DNA of 64,000 bases from a virus. Position numbers and translations under genes: made by a program. Of the stretch, positions 46,901 through 54,844 are shown piece after piece; within the stretch, counting starts at the first letter, position 1, and each line of letters starts with the position of its first letter. The stretch covers positions 1 to 64,000 of IMG/VR virus record IMGVR_UViG_3300005466_000026; one strand, given 5' to 3'. The notes under the pieces are model-generated. The model saw nothing but the letters and a program-made list of their open reading frames with translations, was not told the DNA's origin and made no database searches.

Positions 46901-47106
46901 GTCTCACCTCTCTGCTTCTGGAAGTCCCTGACTTGGTTAATTATCCTCTGCTTCGCGCCCGAAGCCAAGTTCTGAATGGCTCTCTGCTGCCAGCACGTGG
47001 GATCTCGCGGCGGCAGATGCGAGACGTAGTCTGCGTAGCTGAGAACGTCTCCGTAGTCGGAGTCCGTGTCCCGAGCGATCTTGAGAAGCGGATAGCTGGT
47101 GCTCAT
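46897..47106 (-). CDS. Hypothetical protein
   Basis: 69 residues: acidic, Tyr-rich start and a helical end (AIQNLASGAKQRIINQVRDF). Coupled to the glycosyltransferase and methyltransferase by ATGA overlaps, so probably part of the same expression unit. No family recognised. Confidence 0.5.
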   Translation of the reverse strand: MSTSYPLLKIARDTDSDYGDVLSYADYVSHLPPRDPTCWQQRAIQNLASGAKQRIINQVRDFQKQRGET

Positions 47107-47717
47107 CTTCGGTCCATTCTCAGGACGTGCCAGCCTGCCTCGAAGATCGGCACGTCACCCGTGATCTTGAAGCCGCCGCGACTGATCATGGCCAGGAACT
47201 TCTTCCTGTCGTGCTCTGCCGTGTTGCTCTTCAGCACGTACTTGTCGCCGAAGCGTATCGTGCAGATGATGGACCTCTTCGCGAGCTTCATGAAGCCCCT
47301 CATGGCCGCCTGCATGGAGGGCTCGTCGATGAGGTCCAGGAACCGCACCGCCACGATCACGTCGGAGGGTGGCAAGCCCTCCAGCTTTCTGGCGTCGCCG
47401 ACCTGCAGGACGTAGGACGGCGGCACCTTCTTGTTCTTCAGCTTCCCCTTAGCTATGGCGAGCATCTGCTCCGAGGAGTCTACGCCCGTAACGGTGGCCA
47501 CGCTCAGCTGATGATACAGATAGAAGAACCTGCCGGTTCCCACCGGGCAATCGATCACGGTCTGCGGCCTCAGCTCGGTGAGCATGTCCTCGACCGCCGC
47601 GTTCTCCTCGCCCCATCGTATCTGCTTCTTGCGCTTGGCCTCGTAGCCGCTCGCCATCTTACCGCGATACTTTCTCGCGGTCCTGTCTCCCAGATTGAAT
47701 GCCGCAGATGGTCTCAT
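47103..47717 (-). CDS. SAM-dependent methyltransferase, class I
   Basis: 204 residues. VIDCPVGTGRFFYLYHQL is motif I of class I methyltransferases; VTGVDSSEQMLAIAKG and YVLQVGDARKLEGLP complete the SAM site, and VAVRFLDLIDEPS corresponds to motif IV. The N-terminal 50 residues are a basic helical extension (YEAKRKKQIRWGEENA). The substrate is unknown; lying in the modification cluster, it may methylate a base or a base adduct. Small-molecule methyltransferase is also possible. Confidence 0.75.
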   Translation of the reverse strand: MRPSAAFNLGDRTARKYRGKMASGYEAKRKKQIRWGEENAAVEDMLTELRPQTVIDCPVGTGRFFYLYHQLSVATVTGVDSSEQMLAIAKGKLKNKKVPPSYVLQVGDARKLEGLPPSDVIVAVRFLDLIDEPSMQAAMRGFMKLAKRSIICTIRFGDKYVLKSNTAEHDRKKFLAMISRGGFKITGDVPIFEAGWHVLRMDRR

Positions 47718-47912
47718 CTATCTCCTCCCCTTGCTGTCGAAGACTACTCTTCCGGTTGATCTCTCGAAGCACGTGACCGCCGCGCTGCTGTTTCTAGCCA
47801 TCGCGCCCACGAACTCCTTGCAGGCTTCCTTGCTGTCGAACTTGACCTGCTTCGGCTCCTCGCATCCGAGGAAGCTGCAGAACGTTATGAGTACGAAGAA
47901 TGGACTTTCCAT
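47718..47912 (-). CDS. Small putative lipoprotein
   Basis: 64 residues. The first 18 (MESPFFVLITFCSFLGC) are hydrophobic with a possible lipobox LGC, then a compact charged domain (KVKF..KEACKEFVGAM-like spacing). It overlaps the homing-endonuclease gene by 28 bp. Possible exclusion protein; unproven. Confidence 0.45.
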   Translation of the reverse strand: MESPFFVLITFCSFLGCEEPKQVKFDSKEACKEFVGAMARNSSAAVTCFERSTGRVVFDSKGRR

Positions 47913-48691
47913 GTCACTTCTCCTAATTGCTGCTTCATCTTCATGCCTTTATTCCACGGTTCTCGTCCTTTCATTGCGGCACTCATTTTTGCACGAGACT
48001 CAAGAGTGTGCTTCTTACCTTTTCTCTTCGACGGTTTTCCTTTCTGTGCTGCGCTCATCTTAGCTCGAGACTCAGCTGTATGTTTCCGACCTGCTATCCA
48101 GGGAATTTGACCCTTATGAACATCACTCATCTTTTTTCGGTGCTCAGGATTTTCCCACGCCTTCTTGATTAAATCTTTCAATATGATTGAGCCTCTCTCA
48201 CGATAATCAGGATCTTTCCATCTTTCTTTTGACTCTCTTCTCATTTTATTCGCTTGGCGCTCTCGATACTCTGGATCTTTCCACTGCTCTTTTAATTGCC
48301 TTGTCATAGAAGCACTCCTACGCTCACGAAATTCAGAGGACTCCCATAGCTTCACGACTGCTAGTCTCATTGCTTCACGTGAAGCTTCTCTGGAGATAGC
48401 GTATTGCCAGCTAGAGCATGGTCTGCCTTGAGTCATTCTACTGAGTGCACTCACCATCTGATGATGTGCTCTGCCATCAAGAATAAATTTAGTCAAGAGC
48501 CAGTGTGCCAGAAAATGTTCTCGATAGGTCAGTGAGACCAAGTTCTCTGAGCTGTTATACCAGCTCGGATCTCCGCCGAAACTTCTAGGGTTTCGGTGAT
48601 GTCTCTCGTAACGTACTCCTGGTTCGCGCTCGCGGCTCGCGGCGCGATCCATGATCTGCGTGTACCAGAGACGATACTTCTCAGTGCTCAC
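47885..48691 (-). CDS. HNH homing endonuclease with NUMOD3-like repeats
   Basis: 268 residues from a GTG at 48691 that overlaps the preceding stop (GTGA). RYERHHRNPRSFGGDPSWYN, then NLVSLTYREHFLAHWLL, is an HNH nuclease of the homing type. Four or five repeats (WKDPEYRERQ, WKDPDYRERG, AWENPEHRKKM, then HTAESRAKMS and HTLESRAKMS) are NUMOD3-like DNA-binding modules. The gene is clearly richer in A/T than its neighbours, which marks recent insertion of a selfish element into the modification cluster. Confidence 0.88.
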   Translation of the reverse strand: MSTEKYRLWYTQIMDRAASREREPGVRYERHHRNPRSFGGDPSWYNSSENLVSLTYREHFLAHWLLTKFILDGRAHHQMVSALSRMTQGRPCSSWQYAISREASREAMRLAVVKLWESSEFRERRSASMTRQLKEQWKDPEYRERQANKMRRESKERWKDPDYRERGSIILKDLIKKAWENPEHRKKMSDVHKGQIPWIAGRKHTAESRAKMSAAQKGKPSKRKGKKHTLESRAKMSAAMKGREPWNKGMKMKQQLGEVTWKVHSSYS

Positions 48692-49563
48692 GCGAACACT
48701 CCTCTTGGTCTGCCCTCGCCGTTCCTGACTCTCTCGTACTTGTCGAACTCGCAGAGCGTGTGCTCGACGTCTCGCATCTCCCACTTGGGCCACTGCCTCG
48801 GCCAGTTGCCCGGACTGCAACTGGCCGCGAGGATCAGCTGCATCTCCTCCAGCATCTTGGGCACCCTGACGCTCTTATCCTTCTTGTTCCTGCCGTGTAT
48901 CCGGTTCAGTCCGCGCCTCGCCCCCGGTCCCACGTTGCACCAGCTCATGATGTCGTTCGCGTCGCAGAGAAGGTTGGTGTGCCGCAGGTCCGTGACTATC
49001 TCGTACGAGTGAAATGTGCCGAGCCACGGCTGCATCTTGAACCAGAGCCAAGCCGTCTGCAGAGACATCTTCTCCTTAATCATCTGCTTGGCAGCGTCCC
49101 TCCATCCGCTCTCCTCTCTGAAGTTCTTCAGGATCTCCAGGATCCCGTCCAGCTTGGTGAAGCCGGGGGGAGAGGTTATGATGTACGCTCCGGTGACGTA
49201 GGGGCCGTCACCGCAGATCGCCTTGACGTCCTTCTTCATGCGTCGCAGGTCTCCGGTCTGCAGGAACACCGCGAAGGCGTTGTTCTTGTCGAAGTCCAGG
49301 TGATTGAAGATGGCCTCTCCCGTGCTGATCCTGTTGAACATGCGGAACACGACCGTGGCCAGTAGCACGTCCGGCGAGTCTCTCATCTCCTCCCTCACGT
49401 TGCGTCGGAACCAGTCAGTGGTCTTGTCCAGCTCCCGGAAGACGTTCGTGAACCTGTACTTCTGCAGGATCGGGTCCCTCGTCAGGGACGACTTCCCCTC
49501 CAGACGGTTCAGGTACACCTGATGTCGCTGCCTCGCGTAGTTGAAGAAGGACTGCATCGTCAT
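48688..49563 (-). CDS. HMUDK-helical/aGPT-Pplase-like base hypermodification protein
   Basis: 291 residues. The N-terminus (SFFNYARQRHQVYLNRLEG, then LTRDPILQKYRFTNVFREL and DKTTDWF) has the signature of the helical partner domain of 5-hmdU DNA kinases and of alpha-glutamyl/putrescinyl-thymine pyrophosphorylases, a DNA-glycosylase-related family. I am unsure which clade it belongs to. Helix-hairpin-helix-like sequence follows (NRIHGRNKK region). With the P-loop kinase at 43971-44519 it forms the diagnostic pair of thymidine hypermodification. Confidence 0.8.
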   Translation of the reverse strand: MTMQSFFNYARQRHQVYLNRLEGKSSLTRDPILQKYRFTNVFRELDKTTDWFRRNVREEMRDSPDVLLATVVFRMFNRISTGEAIFNHLDFDKNNAFAVFLQTGDLRRMKKDVKAICGDGPYVTGAYIITSPPGFTKLDGILEILKNFREESGWRDAAKQMIKEKMSLQTAWLWFKMQPWLGTFHSYEIVTDLRHTNLLCDANDIMSWCNVGPGARRGLNRIHGRNKKDKSVRVPKMLEEMQLILAASCSPGNWPRQWPKWEMRDVEHTLCEFDKYERVRNGEGRPRGVFA

Positions 49564-50302
49564 GGCTCATCTCCAGTACATCTTTGAGTGGCTTAGAGTT
49601 CCAGAACTCGGCTACGTAGCGCTCCTCCTCGCCGAAGTCCTCCTGCCGCAGGATCCAGGACAGGTAGCTCCGGTCTATCTCCCTGACGTGCCTCCACTCC
49701 ATGCCCTTGTACTTGCCGAAGCCGATGATCCTCTGCAGATACGGAGTGTTGGTCAGCTGCACCAGCTCGTCCGCCGTCTTGAGCGTGAGCATTCGCAGGA
49801 CCAGCGTGGCGGTCGTCAGCGCGTCGGGCATCGCTCGGTGGGGAGGCCTGATGCAGTAGGGCACCGCGAGGTCCAGCCAGTATCGCAGCACCTGATTGGA
49901 GTGCCTCGGCGCGTCCGGCCACAGATGACGCGACGCCCTCCAGGTGCAGATCACCTTGACGCCCGGAGCCTCCTGCGTCAGCTTGTAGCCCGACTGCTCC
50001 AGCATCCGCAGATCGAAGTCCGCGTAGTGCATCGCCACGTACTGCGATGTCTTGATCTCCGTGAGGATGGACTTGTTGCGAGCCATCAGCTTGGCCATCG
50101 TGGGCGCGTGCTTCAGCTGATCGTCCGTGATGTGATGCACGGCTCTAGCTATCACGTTCATCGAACAGGTCGGCTTCACCAGCTGATCCCTTCCGAGTAT
50201 CATCTGCTGAGTCTCTGCGTCGACGGTCGCCACGGCCAGCTCGCACACCTGATCCTGCTCGCTGTCTCCCGTGGTCTCCGTGTCGACTACCGCTATCCGC
50301 AT
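49415..50302 (-). CDS. DnaQ-like 3'-5' exonuclease
   Basis: 295 residues. Exo I IAVVDTETTGDS, Exo II AMHYADFDLRML, Exo III HRAMPDALTTATLVLRML. This is the DEDD/DnaQ-like set; the Exo III His marks the DEDDh type. The next segment (YLQRIIGFGKYKGMEW, then YLSWI) is the small C-terminal motif seen in phage exonucleases. The last 49 codons overlap the next gene by 149 bp and look non-native (GVPEPSGGEV), so a frameshift near 49560 or a long tolerated overlap is likely. Confidence 0.85.
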   Translation of the reverse strand: MRIAVVDTETTGDSEQDQVCELAVATVDAETQQMILGRDQLVKPTCSMNVIARAVHHITDDQLKHAPTMAKLMARNKSILTEIKTSQYVAMHYADFDLRMLEQSGYKLTQEAPGVKVICTWRASRHLWPDAPRHSNQVLRYWLDLAVPYCIRPPHRAMPDALTTATLVLRMLTLKTADELVQLTNTPYLQRIIGFGKYKGMEWRHVREIDRSYLSWILRQEDFGEEERYVAEFWNSKPLKDVLEMSHDDAVLLQLREAATSGVPEPSGGEVVPDEGPDPAEVQVHERLPGAGQDH

Positions 50303-50447
50303 TCTTCATCTCCTCTGCGACGGATGAGAGCTGCGCTGACCACTTGGCCAGCGCAGCCCGACTCACTCCGCCGCGCTCCAGAGTGAGGGACAGCTGTCCC
50401 GCAACTCTGGCAACGTGACGGTGCCACTGCTGTATCTTCTCACGCAT
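50145..50447 (-). CDS. Hypothetical protein
   Basis: 100 residues. The first 50 (REKIQQWHRHVARVAGQ and ALAKWSAQLSSVAEEMK) form a helical domain. The last 50 overlap the exonuclease by 158 bp and are basic low complexity. Overlaps the upstream gene by 8 bp. Confidence 0.4.
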   Translation of the reverse strand: MREKIQQWHRHVARVAGQLSLTLERGGVSRAALAKWSAQLSSVAEEMKNADSGSRHGDHGRQRAGSGVRAGRGDRRRRDSADDTRKGSAGEADLFDERDS

Positions 50448-50751
50448 CGTCCATCTGCTTGACCAGCGACCGACAGTACGCGTCGCAGATCATCTTCATC
50501 AGATTTCTGCGCGGAAGCGACAGATCCGACCACAAGCTCACCTCTACGGACACGTTACGCAGGAAGTCTCGCACCTCGTCGGCAGGCTTGATCATCAGTC
50601 CCTTGGGATCTCGGGCATCCCATCCGCTGTCCAGCAGTGCGACCGCGACTTCGTCCACCGTCAGTTGACCGAGCATCGTCTGTCTGATCTTGGCTCGGAC
50701 GTCTCGGAAGCGGAACGCTGTTACGTTACCTGACTTTGACTTGCCCATCAT
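50440..50751 (-). CDS. Hypothetical protein
   Basis: 103 residues from ATG 50751, with GGAG 5 bases upstream. Basic start, beta-alpha pattern (VRAKIRQTMLGQLTVDEVA, then EVRDFLRNVSVEVSLWSDL). It lies 8 bp after the helicase stop. No family recognised. Confidence 0.55.
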   Translation of the reverse strand: MMGKSKSGNVTAFRFRDVRAKIRQTMLGQLTVDEVAVALLDSGWDARDPKGLMIKPADEVRDFLRNVSVEVSLWSDLSLPRRNLMKMICDAYCRSLVKQMDDA

Positions 50752-50759
50752 CTTCTCTC

Positions 50760-52277
50760 CTATAGCCACTGACAACGTCTAGCTGAGTCTCGCTGTGGCT
50801 CCACGATGGTCAGCTTCTCCCGAGCGCGAGTGGCGGCCACGTACCAGACGCGCATCTCGTCCTCGGGGTTCTTCTGCATCTCCGCGAACGTGCGGGACGC
50901 CATCTCCTTCAGCAGGATCACGTGGTCGGCCTCGCCGCCCTTCGCTCCGTGTATCGTGCTGAGCGTCACTCGCGGAACGGCGGAGAGCTTCTCGCCTCGC
51001 TGCCGCGCCGCGCGAATGTGGTTCTTGTCTCCGGCCGGGATGAGGTCCAGCGCCTCGTGCCACGGATCCTCCCTGAGAAGCCCGCCGCTCTTCCTGAGCC
51101 ACTTGAGATCGACCACCGCGTCGTCCTCGGCCTTCGGCAGCGTCTTGAAGCCGCGCTTCACGCCGCGCTCCAGCGTCATCAGGCCGTAGATCCTGCGCAC
51201 CGCCTCCACGTCCACCGTCTGTCCCTTGCGCAGCCGCTCCCAGTTCTGGATGGCGTCCAGAGTCTTTCTGCTGATGGACCAGTGCTCGTGCGGCAGTCGG
51301 CGATAGACGATACCCTGCCGCTTGAGCGTCGGCTCTATCTGCTCGTTGAGAACGTATGCGTTTCGCGCGAGTATCAGGATCTGCCCGCTGCCGCAGTCCA
51401 CGCGGTCGAAGGACAGCGCTCGCTCGATCACGCCGTCTGCTCCTCGCCGCGGCGACCACGCCTTCTCTCGTCGATGCTTCACCCTGGATATGATCTTGTT
51501 GGCCACCTCCTGCACGGTGATAGGCACGCGATAGCTCTGTCCCAGAACCTCCACGTCGCCCCTCATGTCTATGAGGTGATCGACGTCGGCGCCAGCCCAC
51601 CGATAGATGGCCTGATCGTCGTCGCCGGCTACCGCCACTCTGTCGCATCCCTCCGCCAGACTCTCGACGACGCGCCACTGCAGATGGCTGAGATCCTGGC
51701 TCTCGTCTACGAACAGCTCCTTGAGATTAAGCCGGATGCCGCTGCGCACGAACTCCATCAGCATGTCCGTGAAGTCCATCAGGTGATAGGCCTCCTTGAA
51801 CTCCTGCAGCTTCTTGCTGAACAGAAGCAGCTGAGACTTGTTCAAGTTGTCGTCGTCGATGTTGTGCAGCCTGTTCAGCGGGATCTCGCGGATGCGCGAC
51901 AGGTTCTCCATGAACATGAGCCGGTCGCCCAGACTGTATCCGGTGTAGAGTCCGTCCTCTGACATCCCTCGGCCGGTGATCTCCACTCCGGCGTACTTGG
52001 CGAACTCCTGCATTCTCGCGCCAGCCAGAACGTCGCTGCGCTTCATGCCGAGCTGCTTGAAGCACATCGAGTGAAGCGTGCTGAAGAACGGGAAGTCCTT
52101 CCTCGTCAGGTTGAACTTCTTGCAGGCACGCTCCATCGCCTCGCTCGCGGCCTTGACCGTGAAGCTGAAGTATCCCAGACGATCTGGCGGCACGCCGCGA
52201 GCCAGCGCGTCCTCGACGAAGCTGATCAGCTTGGTGGTCTTGCCGGTTCCCGGTGGTCCCAGAACAATGTCTGTCAT
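50760..52277 (-). CDS. UvrD/PcrA-like superfamily 1 helicase
   Basis: 505 residues from ATG 52277. Walker A VLGPPGTGKTTKL (4-16), FSFTVKAASEAM (motif Ia), LFVDESQDLSHLQ (Walker B/DEAD-like), AVAGDDDQAIYRWAGA (motif III), SYRVPITVQEVANKI (motif IV), TLSTIHGAKGGEADHVIL (motif V) and VAATRARE (motif VI). This is a full SF1A helicase for unwinding during replication, recombination or repair. Its start overlaps the MazG-like stop by 4 bp. Confidence 0.93.
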   Translation of the reverse strand: MTDIVLGPPGTGKTTKLISFVEDALARGVPPDRLGYFSFTVKAASEAMERACKKFNLTRKDFPFFSTLHSMCFKQLGMKRSDVLAGARMQEFAKYAGVEITGRGMSEDGLYTGYSLGDRLMFMENLSRIREIPLNRLHNIDDDNLNKSQLLLFSKKLQEFKEAYHLMDFTDMLMEFVRSGIRLNLKELFVDESQDLSHLQWRVVESLAEGCDRVAVAGDDDQAIYRWAGADVDHLIDMRGDVEVLGQSYRVPITVQEVANKIISRVKHRREKAWSPRRGADGVIERALSFDRVDCGSGQILILARNAYVLNEQIEPTLKRQGIVYRRLPHEHWSISRKTLDAIQNWERLRKGQTVDVEAVRRIYGLMTLERGVKRGFKTLPKAEDDAVVDLKWLRKSGGLLREDPWHEALDLIPAGDKNHIRAARQRGEKLSAVPRVTLSTIHGAKGGEADHVILLKEMASRTFAEMQKNPEDEMRVWYVAATRAREKLTIVEPQRDSARRCQWL

Positions 52278-52642
52278 GTGTTCAGCCCCAGATGTATCTT
52301 CTCTAGATTTCGCTTCGCGAAGTGCTCCGGACTCTTGGCCAGCACGCGACGAACCTCCGTCTCGAAGCACTCCTCGATCCTGTAGTTCAGCAGATGACAC
52401 AGCACCGACAGCGTCACCAGACAGCCGCCGACCTCCTGCTTCGGACTGCCGGTCGGTCGCTCGTACACGGTCTTGATCACCAGATGAAGAGTCTTCTCGT
52501 CGACTCCGGCGCACTGGCACAGCTCCACCGCCTCCTCTGCGAAGCGAAGCGAGCGAACAGAAAGGTTGGTCATGTGCTGCTCGCCGAAGCAGCGAACACC
52601 CCACTCGTACGATATCCTCTGCAGCGCGTCCACTATGCTCAT
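52274..52642 (-). CDS. MazG-like NTP pyrophosphohydrolase
   Basis: 122 residues from ATG 52642, which overlaps the preceding stop by 4 bp. RSLRFAEEAVELCQC is the first metal-binding helix (E..E). The second, KQEVGGCLVTLSVLCHLL, has EVGG where the typical family has ExxD. The protein also has a long helical C-terminus. Classic MazG removes aberrant dNTPs; here the missing Asp argues that the metal site is altered, as in other phage NTP-PPase-like proteins. Confidence 0.75.
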   Translation of the reverse strand: MSIVDALQRISYEWGVRCFGEQHMTNLSVRSLRFAEEAVELCQCAGVDEKTLHLVIKTVYERPTGSPKQEVGGCLVTLSVLCHLLNYRIEECFETEVRRVLAKSPEHFAKRNLEKIHLGLNT

Positions 52643-52845
52643 GTTCTCATCCTTCCTGACTTGAAGCACTCCAGACATCTGTGCTTCCACTGCTCCTCAC
52701 CGAGTTCCTTGTAGAACGCCCATCCAGCGCCGCGAAGCTTCAGGATGGCCTCGTCGAACGTGCTGACTCCTGTGTCTAAGGAATCCGGACAAGTGTCGCA
52801 GTGAAACACTACGTGCTCCTTTACCTGATCTATCGTCACGATCAC
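52639..52845 (-). CDS. Zinc-ribbon protein
   Basis: 68 residues: CDTCPDS, then CLECFKS, a possible zinc ribbon, separated by helix and beta segments. Overlaps the MazG-like gene by 4 bp. Function unknown. Confidence 0.5.
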   Translation of the reverse strand: MIVTIDQVKEHVVFHCDTCPDSLDTGVSTFDEAILKLRGAGWAFYKELGEEQWKHRCLECFKSGRMRT

Positions 52846-52848
52846 CTC

Positions 52849-53112
52849 CTACGGCCAGTTCTTGTGAACGCAGCGTCCGCAGCCGTCCTCGCGACTAACT
52901 ATCTCCACCGAGTTGACGGCCTCGTAGTCGCAGAGATCTACGATTATTCTCTCCAGCTCCTCCGGCTCCAGCTTCGCGAATAGCTGCTGCATGGCCAAGT
53001 CCCTCAGTCCCTCGTTTGAGGTGTACGGCTGGTCGCCTCCAGACTGTCGCCAGATGCGACAGACGTAGTACGGCGTCTGCACTCGTATCATGTCCTCGAA
53101 CAGCATCGTCAT
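52849..53112 (-). CDS. Hypothetical protein
   Basis: 87 residues: YYVCRIWRQ, then helices (LRDLAMQQLFAKLEPEELE), a DYEAVNSVEIV beta segment and CGRCVH near the end. Coupled to the primase-like gene by ATGA. No family recognised. Confidence 0.5.
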   Translation of the reverse strand: MTMLFEDMIRVQTPYYVCRIWRQSGGDQPYTSNEGLRDLAMQQLFAKLEPEELERIIVDLCDYEAVNSVEIVSREDGCGRCVHKNWP

Positions 53113-54707
53113 ATGTCCTGCTCCTCCCTGTCTATCTTCGGTGCGGTCAGCTCCATCAGTCCCTCTATCTTATCCGACGGAACGTACCAAGTCCTGATCC
53201 CGCGCTCGTTGTTGATATTGATGAAGTGCGCTCCGCCGCCCATCGCTCTTATCTTGGTGAGTATCTGGCCGCGCTTCAGGTCTCGAACACCCTCCTGCTG
53301 CAGATACTTCTCGAACGCCTTGATAGTGAAGTAGTATCGCTGCTCCTTTATCGACTCCCACGGTCTGCCCTCCATCAGGTCCTCTACCCGCTCCGCTCTG
53401 GCGCGGTTCGTGAGGAACTCCTCCAGATGCTCCTGAAACTTCCCCCCGGTTCCCGCGTCCGGGGGTGCCTCTATGAGGACGAGGCGGTCCATCGCCTCGG
53501 ACAGCACCGACAGCCAAGCGTCCTGCTTCATCGTCTTGAACGACTTGTTCACGCGGTTCATGCAGGCGCGATGGAAGCGCTGATACATCTGCAGGTCCTC
53601 GGTCGTGAGCTCGAGACGCTCCCCGAGGACGTCCGCGAACCATATCGGCGGGTCCGTGTCCAGCTTGCTGAGGCCGGTTATCACCGGGAACTCTCCGCCC
53701 TTGCCTATGCCGAACTTGCGCGTGCGACACAGCACGGAGTCGCAGAAGGAGCGCATCGGCTCCTCCTTGCAGGTGTACTCGTAGTCCTTCTTGCTGACGG
53801 ACCTGATGATGCCGCTCACCTCGTCGGTGGGCAGCGGAGGCTTGAAGAACATCTGGTTCGCTCGCTCCAGCCGCGCCTTCCAGTTCTCCGGATCTGCTCG
53901 CTTGTAGTACAGCGCCATCATGAACAGAGTGCGCTTGCGACCGTCCTTCTGGATCCCGGCGGAGGTGAGATGCTGCAGGCACGGCGGTCCGTTGGCGAAG
54001 TCGTCCTGAGCCTCGTTCTTGCCGCTGGCCTTGCCCTTGCCGGTTCCGTTGTAGGTCTTTCGCCTGGAGCGGCACAGCTCCGCGAACTCGGCGACGGTCG
54101 TCTGCTTCTTCTCCGCGAACGACACGAACTCGGCCATAGTCATCTCGGACCCGGTCTTCTTGAGGCCGTGCTGGTTCTGCAGCTTGCCTCCGAACGTGTC
54201 CCCGAAGTAGGGCATCACCATCCAGCTTCCGAGATCATTGCGCTCCACCAGGACGCGGGTCTGCTTGGGAAATATCTCGCAGTCGGCCATGCCCAGAGAA
54301 GCCGCAGCGTCTCTCAGCACGCCCTGAACGTCCGCAGCAGGCTCCGGCTCCTTGAGAAACAGGAACAGATGCAGACCACCGGACTTGGACCTGCAAGGAA
54401 CGAGGGGATACTTGGCTGTCTCGACGCGCTTGATCATCTCTATCAGGTCCACGTCGTACTCGTCGAAGTCTATGCTGCCCCACGAGCAGGAGTTGTCCTC
54501 GCGTATCGGTATCACGCCGAGAGGCCGCTTGCCCGCGACGTGCTGCTCCCACAGCTCGGGAGTCACCGGCTGGCGGAGCGTCTTGGCCGTTCGCTTGATG
54601 TTCCACTTCAGCCCCTCTGGATCCTTCTCCGGGACGCCGTGCGTGCCAGACGCACCGGCGAACCCAGCGAACAGATCCATCAGTCGCTGCGTCGCGTCTC
54701 TTGACAT
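53109..54707 (-). CDS. AEP-type primase
   Basis: 532 residues. An archaeo-eukaryotic primase core: WGSIDFDEYD (Asp80/Asp82, metal ligands), then KSGGLHLFLFLKEP (S-x-H motif, His113) and the third motif around VERNDLGSWM. Residues 200-310 are basic (YNGTGKGKASGKNE) and a PriCT-like helical domain follows. The C-terminal 200 residues are mixed, ending with TWYVPSDKIEG. Makes primers for the family A polymerase, with the UvrD and SNF2 helicases in the same phage. The AEP call rests on motif order, not on a search. Confidence 0.8.
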   Translation of the reverse strand: MSRDATQRLMDLFAGFAGASGTHGVPEKDPEGLKWNIKRTAKTLRQPVTPELWEQHVAGKRPLGVIPIREDNSCSWGSIDFDEYDVDLIEMIKRVETAKYPLVPCRSKSGGLHLFLFLKEPEPAADVQGVLRDAAASLGMADCEIFPKQTRVLVERNDLGSWMVMPYFGDTFGGKLQNQHGLKKTGSEMTMAEFVSFAEKKQTTVAEFAELCRSRRKTYNGTGKGKASGKNEAQDDFANGPPCLQHLTSAGIQKDGRKRTLFMMALYYKRADPENWKARLERANQMFFKPPLPTDEVSGIIRSVSKKDYEYTCKEEPMRSFCDSVLCRTRKFGIGKGGEFPVITGLSKLDTDPPIWFADVLGERLELTTEDLQMYQRFHRACMNRVNKSFKTMKQDAWLSVLSEAMDRLVLIEAPPDAGTGGKFQEHLEEFLTNRARAERVEDLMEGRPWESIKEQRYYFTIKAFEKYLQQEGVRDLKRGQILTKIRAMGGGAHFININNERGIRTWYVPSDKIEGLMELTAPKIDREEQDI

Positions 54708-54844
54708 TGACCCTCCTAGAGAAGAAGAGAGTACGGCTCGGCCAGCGCAACCGACTTTCCCCGAAGCAGATCACCTAGGAGGGGTGATGGCAGTGCCCGC
54801 TGATTTAAGGCTGCCGATCTGCTCCAGACCGTACTCGGCCGGAA
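54708..54844. other. Short intergenic gap
   Basis: 137 bp between the primase-like and SSB-candidate genes. It has a T-rich AGGAGGGG run but no clear open frame. I see no confident promoter or hairpin. Confidence 0.3.
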
